This document shows, piece after piece, positions 17,203 to 21,565 of a stretch of 21,565 bases of DNA (the first letter of the stretch is position 1; the number at the start of each line of letters is the position of its first letter). Where the stretch lies: NCBI GenBank assembly GCA_022573485.1, contig JACZTW010000018.1:1-21565 (forward strand), given 5' to 3'. Both the position numbers and the translations under genes were made by a program. This DNA comes from Planctomycetota bacterium (lineage in GTDB: Bacteria > Planctomycetota > Phycisphaerae > UBA1845 > CAIVHJ01). Below the pieces are notes generated by a model. It saw only the letters and a list, made by a program, of their open reading frames with translations. It searched no databases and had not been told where the DNA came from.

Positions 17203-18378
17203 CTATTCGTCTGTGGTGTGGGAGGAATCTGAACGGGGGCCATCGGACGCGCGCCGGGCCGTCACGGTTTGTTCGATGGCCACTTCGTGATGTTTGTTGA
17301 GGATCAAAAGATCGCCTTCTTGCAGGCCCGCGACGACCTCGACCACGCTCACCGACCCGGGCCAGGGCGAGATGCGGATCTTGCGGCGCTGGACGACGTG
17401 GTGCTCTTCGTGCGGTTCGGCGATGTAGCAATAGTCCGTGCCGAAGTCGTGCAGCACGCCTTTGGCGGGCACGAGCAGCTTGGGCGTGGTCGTCGCACTC
17501 TCGATGACGCAACTCACGAACGATCCCGAACGCAGTTTGCCGGCGGCGTTTTGCAAGTGAATCTCGATCGGCACGCGCCGCGTCAGAGGATTGGCTTTGG
17601 GATAAATGGAGTGGACCGCTCCCTCGAAAGACGCTCCAGGCCAGGCGGGCGAGGCAATGGCGACAGTGTCCCCGATAGCGAGCTGCGCTGCCTCGAAATC
17701 GGTCAAATCGACGACCAGTTTCATGGTGCTCAAGTCGATGATCTCGACGATCGGGGCCATCGGAGCCAGCAGCTCGCCATCCTCGTAGAACACGCGGTTA
17801 ATAGCGCCGTAAATCGGAGAAGAAATCGTGCAGCGGGCGAGCTGCTCCTTCGCTCGCTCAACCTGTGTTCGAGCCTGATCCCTGGCGGCCCGGGCCTGAT
17901 CGCGCTCCGCACGCCGCAGCTTCTGCTCCAATGGCGTCTTGACGTCTTCCTGCATTTCCCGCACCTTGGCGAGAACCGCTTCCGCGTTGGACAGCACGGC
18001 TTCGGCCTTCTCGAGCTCGGCCTCTGCCTGTTCCAGAGATAGCTTGTGAAATGTGGGGTCGATCTGACAGAGGGTGTCGCCCGGCTTCACGATCTGGCCT
18101 TCATGCACGGATTTGCCGATTGCCAGGCCCTGAACTTCAGCGGAGACAGTGATCTCTTGGACGCCTTGGAGCACGCCCCTTACTGCAAAACGCAGCGGGC
18201 GCTGGGTCGGCTTCACTTCATGCACAGCCACAATGGTCAGCGGCACAGTCTGTTCGACTTCGGACGCCTGCAACATCGAGTCTGCCTTGGACTTGAAGTA
18301 CAGCGAGGCGCCCCCGGCGACGACGATCAGGCCGACGCCGACTACGACCGTTAATTTGTTCCTGGATTCCGATGCCAT
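17203..18378 (-). CDS. RND efflux membrane fusion protein (HlyD/AcrA family)
   Basis: This periplasmic adaptor joins the RND pump to an outer-membrane channel. The 391-residue protein has an N-terminal signal anchor (VVVGVGLIVVAGGASLYF, about residues 11-28) with no lipobox. Next come the beta-barrel and lipoyl halves (VSAEVQGLAIGKSVHEGQ, then VKPGDTLCQID at 98-108), and a helical hairpin with heptad-like Ala/Glu/Leu content at about 112-190. The second lipoyl half is CTISSPIYGAINRVFYEDGE, followed by a beta-barrel at about 225-300 and a membrane-proximal domain at the C-terminus. The order and length are typical of the family. The start at 18378 is the first ATG; an in-frame TTG at 18396 has no better ribosome site. 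It lies 18 bases before the pump gene and has a strong -10 box upstream. The C-terminal tail is Ser-, Arg- and Asp-rich and probably disordered. Confidence 0.93.
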   Translation of the reverse strand: MASESRNKLTVVVGVGLIVVAGGASLYFKSKADSMLQASEVEQTVPLTIVAVHEVKPTQRPLRFAVRGVLQGVQEITVSAEVQGLAIGKSVHEGQIVKPGDTLCQIDPTFHKLSLEQAEAELEKAEAVLSNAEAVLAKVREMQEDVKTPLEQKLRRAERDQARAARDQARTQVERAKEQLARCTISSPIYGAINRVFYEDGELLAPMAPIVEIIDLSTMKLVVDLTDFEAAQLAIGDTVAIASPAWPGASFEGAVHSIYPKANPLTRRVPIEIHLQNAAGKLRSGSFVSCVIESATTTPKLLVPAKGVLHDFGTDYCYIAEPHEEHHVVQRRKIRISPWPGSVSVVEVVAGLQEGDLLILNKHHEVAIEQTVTARRASDGPRSDSSHTTDE

Positions 18379-18429
18379 AGGACGACCGAGTTTCAAGAAT
18401 CATAGCCTGCACGGGGCATGAAATCCCGC

Positions 18430-18458
18430 ATTATAACCCCTCCCATCGACCATCACCA
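18430..18458 (-). promoter_or_regulatory. Candidate promoter of the RND efflux unit
   Basis: The minus strand has a perfect TATAAT at 18435-18430. A weak -35 (TGGTGA, 18458-18453; 3 of 6) lies 17 bases upstream. Transcription would start near 18423, leaving a leader of about 45 bases before the ATG at 18378. The weak -35 suggests either an activator-dependent promoter or that only the -10 matters; this is inference. Confidence 0.45.
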
Positions 18459-18462
18459 TACG

Positions 18463-18488
18463 AAAACGGCAACCCCTTCCTCGTGCCG
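18463..18488 (-). terminator. Weak candidate intrinsic terminator after the CDF transporter gene
   Basis: Read on the minus strand, CGGCA (18488-18484) pairs with TGCCG (18471-18467) across a 12-base loop and is followed directly by TTTT (18466-18463). The stem is only five base pairs, and the T run is short, so this is a weak call. Its position, between the stop of the transporter gene and the RND promoter, is where a terminator would be expected. Confidence 0.3.
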
Positions 18489-18543
18489 GAATACGCTCCA
18501 GTGTGGACGAGACACCCTCTATTGTGAGAACGAGAGCAGGAGG

Positions 18544-19581
18544 CTACACCGATTCGCTTGCCATCGATGGAGCCCCCTCTGAATCCTCAAGGTATTGAGC
18601 CTCCCGCACCACATGATCGGCGCTGAAGAGCAGTTGCTCCGACATCTCGCTCTGCCGCACAGAACAGTCACTGACCGCACAGAAGGTGCAGCAGGCCGGC
18701 ACGCAAGGGTCATGGTGAACAAGAAACTGGACAGGCTGGCCCAGTGCCTCGTGGAGCGTCTTGCTCAGGTCCGCCTCGACATCGTGGGCCTGAGTTACGT
18801 TCAAATAGTAGGGCAGGGTCAAATGGAAGTCGAGGTGGTGCGTTTCGCCCGACTTCCAGCACCGCAGGCGATGGACGTCGATCCATTCTGCTTGGCGGCG
18901 GTCATTCAACGCCTGTGTCGCTCTGGAGATGAAGTCCAGATCGGCTTCGTCCATCAGCCCGCCGACGGACTGGCGCACCAGCTTGAATCCGGTCACCACA
19001 ATGTTAAAAGCCACGAGGATCGCGACAATCGGATCGAGAATCAACCAGTCGGTAAGCAGTACCAGTACCAGCCCAACGATCACCCCGAAGCTCGTGATCG
19101 AGTCGGTCAGCACGTGCTTGCCGTCGGCGACGAGCGTCAGCGATGCTTCCTTTCGCCCGACGTGAATCAAATACCAGCCAAGAAGGAGATTGACCACGGC
19201 GGCGAGTGCAGTGATGGCCATCCCGATGTTGAGGTCTACCAGTTCGCGAGGATCGAGGAGCTTCGGGGCGGCCACGAAGATGATCGCAATCGCCGCCAGT
19301 ACGATCAGCAGGCCCTCGATGCCGGCCGAGAAAAACTCGATCCGCCCGTGGCCGTAGGGGTGAGATTCGTCCGCCGGCCGGGCGCTCAGCAGCACACTGT
19401 AAAACGCGAAGCTCGTCGCCAAAACGTGGACCACCGATTCCATCGCGTCCGAAAGAATCGCCGCTGAGCCGGTGATGAAATACGCCGTGATCTTCATGCC
19501 GAACATGCCCAGGCCGACCAGCACTGAAATGACGGCAGCCCGTACACGCCGGCGATATTGTTGAGGGTCAATCGTCGTCAT
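18544..19581 (-). CDS. Cation diffusion facilitator (CDF) metal transporter with cysteine-rich C-terminus
   Basis: A 345-residue inner-membrane metal/proton antiporter. There are about six transmembrane helices over residues 14-205, then a cytoplasmic domain. Family marks are SDAMESVVHV at 44-53 (Asp45, Glu48 and His52 on TM2), HPYGHGRIEFFSAGIEG at 74-90, and ADGKHVLTD at 152-160 (His156 and Asp160 on TM5, the second half of the transport site). The cytoplasmic region 206-290 has the usual ferredoxin-like dimerisation pattern. Beyond HHDP there are five cysteines (293, 297, 298, 301, 306), an extra metal-site-like cluster. The metal may be zinc, iron or manganese and is not determinable here. 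The ATG at 19581 is chosen because residues encoded upstream of it are frame-shadow of mutY; the start overlaps the end of mutY by 14 bases, which implies coupled expression. Confidence 0.92.
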   Translation of the reverse strand: MTTIDPQQYRRRVRAAVISVLVGLGMFGMKITAYFITGSAAILSDAMESVVHVLATSFAFYSVLLSARPADESHPYGHGRIEFFSAGIEGLLIVLAAIAIIFVAAPKLLDPRELVDLNIGMAITALAAVVNLLLGWYLIHVGRKEASLTLVADGKHVLTDSITSFGVIVGLVLVLLTDWLILDPIVAILVAFNIVVTGFKLVRQSVGGLMDEADLDFISRATQALNDRRQAEWIDVHRLRCWKSGETHHLDFHLTLPYYLNVTQAHDVEADLSKTLHEALGQPVQFLVHHDPCVPACCTFCAVSDCSVRQSEMSEQLLFSADHVVREAQYLEDSEGAPSMASESV

Positions 19582-20710
19582 TGCGCTCGTGCTTCTCGTT
19601 TGTCTTCGCCAATACAATGTCGATGATCTTGCGCTGTGCTGTCGAAAACGCGAAGCGATCGAATTCCGTCGGCCTGATCCATTTGAAATCCTCACACCTC
19701 CGCAGAGGATGGGAAGAGGCTGGACTCGGGAGCAAATAGACACTCATACGCATGATTCGATGGGTCAGCCGGCGTGTAATCCGCCCACAAGGCCGAGCGG
19801 GTGTTTGAGAATCGAAAGCGCTGTCGGTCGGCAGGACCGACGGCAGCGCCGACAGCAGCTCCACCAGCGCGGCTTTGCGGCTTTTGTGTCCATTCATTTG
19901 GATCGACGGCAACTCCCACATTCCGCCCCACAAACTGTCCGCTTTCCTGCGGCGGATCAGGAACTTCCCGTTCCGCCGAACCGCCGCCACCACAACTTGA
20001 ACTTCCTTCGGAGCGGGCCGGCGTCCGGCTCGGGGCAGTTCGTCAACCACGCCCGCCGCGTGTGCCGAGCATATGCCCGACACGGGACAGTCGGGACAGT
20101 TTGGATTTCGCGGCAGACACAGGGTCGCGCCCAGTTCCATCAGCGATTGATTGAAATCGCCGCAGCGCTTCCGTGGCAGAATTGCTTCGGCCAGCGTCCA
20201 CAGATGATCCGCCGTCTCGTTGCGGCGGATGTCTGATTCGATTTGAAACAATCGAGACAGCACGCGCTTGACATTGCCGTCGAGAATCGGCGCGCGCCTG
20301 TTGAACGCGATGGAAGCAATCGCTCCGGCGGTGTACCGACCAATGCCGGGCAGGGCGGACAGTCCTTCGACCGTGTTAGGAAATCGCCCGCCGTGTTCGC
20401 GAGCGACGATTCGGGCGCACTTGTGAAGGTTTCTGGCCCGAGCATAGTACCCCAACCCCGCCCACAACCGCAGAACGTCGTCCAGCGGCGCGTCTGCCAA
20501 TCGGCGAACCGTCGGAAACCGCTTGATGAATCTCCGAAAATAGGGCACCACAGTGGCCACCTGCGTTTGTTGCAGCATGATCTCCGCCAGCCATTGGTGA
20601 TAGGCATTTCGGGGGTTCCTGCGCCACGGCAGGTCGCGGCGGTTGCGATCGTACCACCGCAGCAGCCTGCGCCGGAGTTTCTGCCGATCTACCGAATTGC
20701 AAACGTCCAT
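19568..20710 (-). CDS. mutY: A/G-specific adenine DNA glycosylase
   Basis: MutY removes adenine mispaired with 8-oxoguanine in base-excision repair. The 380-residue protein has the catalytic Glu43 in WLAEIMLQQTQVATVVPYF, the helix-hairpin-helix LPGIGRYTAGAIASIAF at 120-136, and the catalytic Asp144 in ILDGNVKRVLSR. The four cluster cysteines 198, 205, 208 and 214 have C-x6-C-x2-C-x5-C spacing for a [4Fe-4S] cluster. From about residue 235 there is a NUDIX-like domain that recognises 8-oxoguanine (KFLIRRR...SLWGGMWELP). The ATG at 20710 is the natural start; a GTG 28 codons earlier adds a poorly supported extension. There is no Shine-Dalgarno site, but an extended -10-like TGGTATAGA ends about 10 bases before the ATG, raising the possibility of a leaderless transcript. 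Its end overlaps the CDF transporter start. Confidence 0.95.
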   Translation of the reverse strand: MDVCNSVDRQKLRRRLLRWYDRNRRDLPWRRNPRNAYHQWLAEIMLQQTQVATVVPYFRRFIKRFPTVRRLADAPLDDVLRLWAGLGYYARARNLHKCARIVAREHGGRFPNTVEGLSALPGIGRYTAGAIASIAFNRRAPILDGNVKRVLSRLFQIESDIRRNETADHLWTLAEAILPRKRCGDFNQSLMELGATLCLPRNPNCPDCPVSGICSAHAAGVVDELPRAGRRPAPKEVQVVVAAVRRNGKFLIRRRKADSLWGGMWELPSIQMNGHKSRKAALVELLSALPSVLPTDSAFDSQTPARPCGRITRRLTHRIMRMSVYLLPSPASSHPLRRCEDFKWIRPTEFDRFAFSTAQRKIIDIVLAKTNEKHERNDDD

Positions 20711-20718
20711 CACAGCGG

Positions 20719-20729
20719 ATTCTATACCA
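20719..20729 (-). promoter_or_regulatory. Candidate extended -10 element directly before mutY
   Basis: On the minus strand TGGTATAGAAT (20729-20719) contains an extended -10 (TGnTATAGA) or an overlapping TAGAAT (5 of 6 consensus). The ATG of mutY begins 8 bases after the TAGAAT hexamer. No convincing -35 is present. The short distance would place the transcript start at or next to the ATG. Confidence 0.35.
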
Positions 20730-20844
20730 GCGCACGCGATCACGCGACGCTCATCCGAACCGGACGACGAACTTAATATGTGGAATCTCCCCACTGGCTT
20801 GCCGTTTAGCAGTCGCTACGAAGTCTCTATCAGGTTCCCACGAG

Positions 20845-20861
20845 TTGCATTGCCAATGCAA
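20845..20861. repeat. Perfect 17-base palindrome between the zinc-ribbon gene and mutY
   Basis: TTGCATTG-C-CAATGCAA has 8-base perfect arms around one central base and is AT-rich against a GC-rich background. It lies in the 188-base stretch between the zinc-ribbon gene stop (20899) and the mutY start (20710). No T run follows, so a terminator is unlikely; the form suits the binding site of a dimeric regulator. Apart from this and the -10 candidate, I see nothing else in the stretch. Confidence 0.45.
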
Positions 20862-20898
20862 GAATCGGCTGCCCCCGGATTCTCGCCGAGAGGCACTT

Positions 20899-21087
20899 TC
20901 ACTCTTCCAGATTTTGCCCACAGTGTCCGCAGAAATGCGCATGCCCAGGATTGCGATGATGGCACCCCGGACAGTCCAGCCGCCGTCCGCCACGCCACAG
21001 AATCAGCATGATCGCCAGCACCACGCTGATCGAAAAACAAAAGAACCCGGCGAATTGAGGTGTATACCAAGAAACCATACTACCCAT
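20899..21087 (-). CDS. Small membrane protein with a C-terminal zinc ribbon
   Basis: A 62-residue protein with one hydrophobic segment (about residues 13-31, FAGFFCFSISVVLAIMLIL), a short basic turn (WRGGRR), and a four-cysteine zinc ribbon CPGC-x10-CGHC at 39-56. This architecture (one membrane helix and a cytoplasmic zinc ribbon) is found in many small uncharacterised bacterial proteins; its function is unknown. The cysteine spacing and clear helix make chance unlikely. Two ATGs are possible (21087 and 21078), and neither has a Shine-Dalgarno site. A -10-like TAAACT ends one base before the first ATG, so a leaderless transcript starting at the second ATG would fit. It stands alone, well separated from mutY. 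Confidence 0.72.
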   Translation of the reverse strand: MGSMVSWYTPQFAGFFCFSISVVLAIMLILWRGGRRLDCPGCHHRNPGHAHFCGHCGQNLEE

Positions 21088-21115
21088 AGTTTAGCGCATC
21101 ACTGCAGGATGACAA
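21088..21115 (-). promoter_or_regulatory. Candidate promoter of the zinc-ribbon gene
   Basis: On the minus strand TTGTCA (21115-21110; 5 of 6 consensus) is followed after 16 bases by TAAACT (21093-21088; 4 of 6). The predicted start falls at the second in-frame ATG (21078), giving a leaderless arrangement. Moderate support only. Confidence 0.35.
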
Positions 21116-21132
21116 CCGTCCGTCGCCCGAGA

Positions 21133-21177
21133 GGGAAACAGGGAACGAGAGCAGGGAATAGGGAATAGGGAGCAGGG
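21133..21177. repeat. Degenerate G-rich tandem repeat
   Basis: About six imperfect copies of a 6-8 base unit of the form AGGGAAT/AGGGAAC run in tandem on the plus strand (pyrimidine-rich on the minus strand). A 13-base piece, GAACGAGAGCAGG (21143-21155), recurs at 18528-18540 just after the CDF transporter gene, so this sequence type appears in two intergenic places here. The repeat is in the 240-base non-coding block 21088-21326. Confidence 0.7.
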
Positions 21178-21195
21178 TTGCGCGTTCGAGAACCG

Positions 21196-21208
21196 GCGGC
21201 TACGCCGC
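21196..21208. repeat. Short GC hairpin (REP-like) in the intergenic block
   Basis: GCGGC-TAC-GCCGC forms a five-base-pair stem with a three-base loop. It lies between the tandem repeat and the end of the upstream partial gene, and has no T run in either direction. With the tandem repeat it gives the block a repetitive, non-coding character. Confidence 0.4.
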
Positions 21209-21326
21209 TTGCTTCTTCGCGTCACTCGACCGCCCGCCCATCCGACGAGTTGGATGCACGCCGTATTCCTTTGAACGCGCCGGCGCCCCGGACGAGTCAA
21301 TGAAAACCTCCCCGGACCGCGGAAGA

Positions 21327-21565
21327 CTACGGATCAGCGATCTCATAAAGCCCGTGACCTGAGGCTTTGAGTCTGCCGCGTGCGACCAGCGCGTCCCAGA
21401 TGGCTTGGCGGAACTGAGCCGGCGGCATGATGGCCACGATCCCCGAAGACCTGCCGCCCGACATCGGCCCGACGCCCAAGCCCGAATCGGCGTCCAGGCG
21501 AGTCAGTTTGAGGCGCTTCTTGAATGCTTTCTTATCCCTGCGAAGCTCTTCCGGCGTCGGCGCAT
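21327..21565 (-). CDS. Unrecognised protein, C-terminal 79 residues (cut by window end)
   Basis: A frame enters from the window end and stops at TAG (21329-21327). The visible part begins APTPEELRRDKKAFKKRLKL, continues with a glycine-rich segment (DSGLGVGPMSGGRSSGI) and ends with a compact helical and strand pattern (PPAQFRQAIWDALVARG, then RLKASGHGLYEIADP). The composition is clearly protein-like, with a charged helix and then a small folded domain, and its other two frames are interrupted by stops. It reminds me of small conserved planctomycete proteins of unknown function, but I cannot name a family. The start lies outside the window. Confidence 0.7.
   Translation of the reverse strand, partial: APTPEELRRDKKAFKKRLKLTRLDADSGLGVGPMSGGRSSGIVAIMPPAQFRQAIWDALVARGRLKASGHGLYEIADP

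Noticed and set aside
21091..21300. Minus-strand frame of 69 codons with TTG start and GGGGAGG six bases upstream
   Set aside because: The ribosome-site match is good, but the frame runs through the hairpin and tandem repeat, the product is Arg-rich low-complexity sequence, and no family is recognisable. The match is probably chance.
1..21565. CRISPR array, tRNA, rRNA, prophage or transposase genes
   Set aside because: No spaced direct repeats, cloverleaf-like sequence or integrase/transposase motif was seen on either strand.

Overview
The window is about 21.6 kb of GC-rich DNA that looks like a planctomycete chromosome (inference). The reasons are a pseudopilin with a C-terminal H-x9-D signature, a very large PQQ-type propeller protein with a Sec signal, a FlgI-like lipoprotein with no flagellar genes nearby, and a DUF4091-type glycosidase lipoprotein. 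No rRNA or taxon marker is present, so the assignment is moderate. Every gene I can support lies on the minus strand, so transcription runs from high to low coordinates. I saw no tRNA, rRNA, CRISPR array, integrase or transposase.

Layout in the direction of transcription. 21565-20899: the end of an unrecognised protein cut by the window, a non-coding block with a G-rich tandem repeat, and a small membrane zinc-ribbon protein. 20710-18544: mutY (adenine-DNA glycosylase) overlapping a cation-diffusion-facilitator transporter. 18378-13975: a two-gene RND efflux unit (membrane fusion protein, then inner-membrane pump) with a good -10 box in front. The pump gene carries an in-frame palindromic repeat. 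13924-11015: a GH123/DUF4091-like lipoprotein with a CBM9-like C-terminus.

10925-1: a run of closely spaced genes. It starts at a plausible promoter with a pseudopilin, followed by a NifS-type cysteine desulfurase, MTA phosphorylase, a 1428-residue double-propeller protein, a FlgI-domain lipoprotein, a doubtful 70-codon frame, and the N-terminal half of the chromosome-segregation ATPase SMC, cut by the window edge. The mtnP and propeller genes overlap by 17 bases, and the propeller gene starts at TTG with its Shine-Dalgarno sequence inside mtnP.

Functionally this is mostly a mixture of housekeeping genes (smc, mutY, nifS, mtnP), transport (RND, CDF) and envelope or exported proteins (pseudopilin, propeller protein, FlgI-like protein, glycosidase-like protein). 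I found no convincing new multi-gene system. The items most worth following are the palindrome inside the RND coding sequence, the FlgI-domain lipoprotein, the altered acid pair in the glycosidase, and the giant propeller protein coupled to mtnP.
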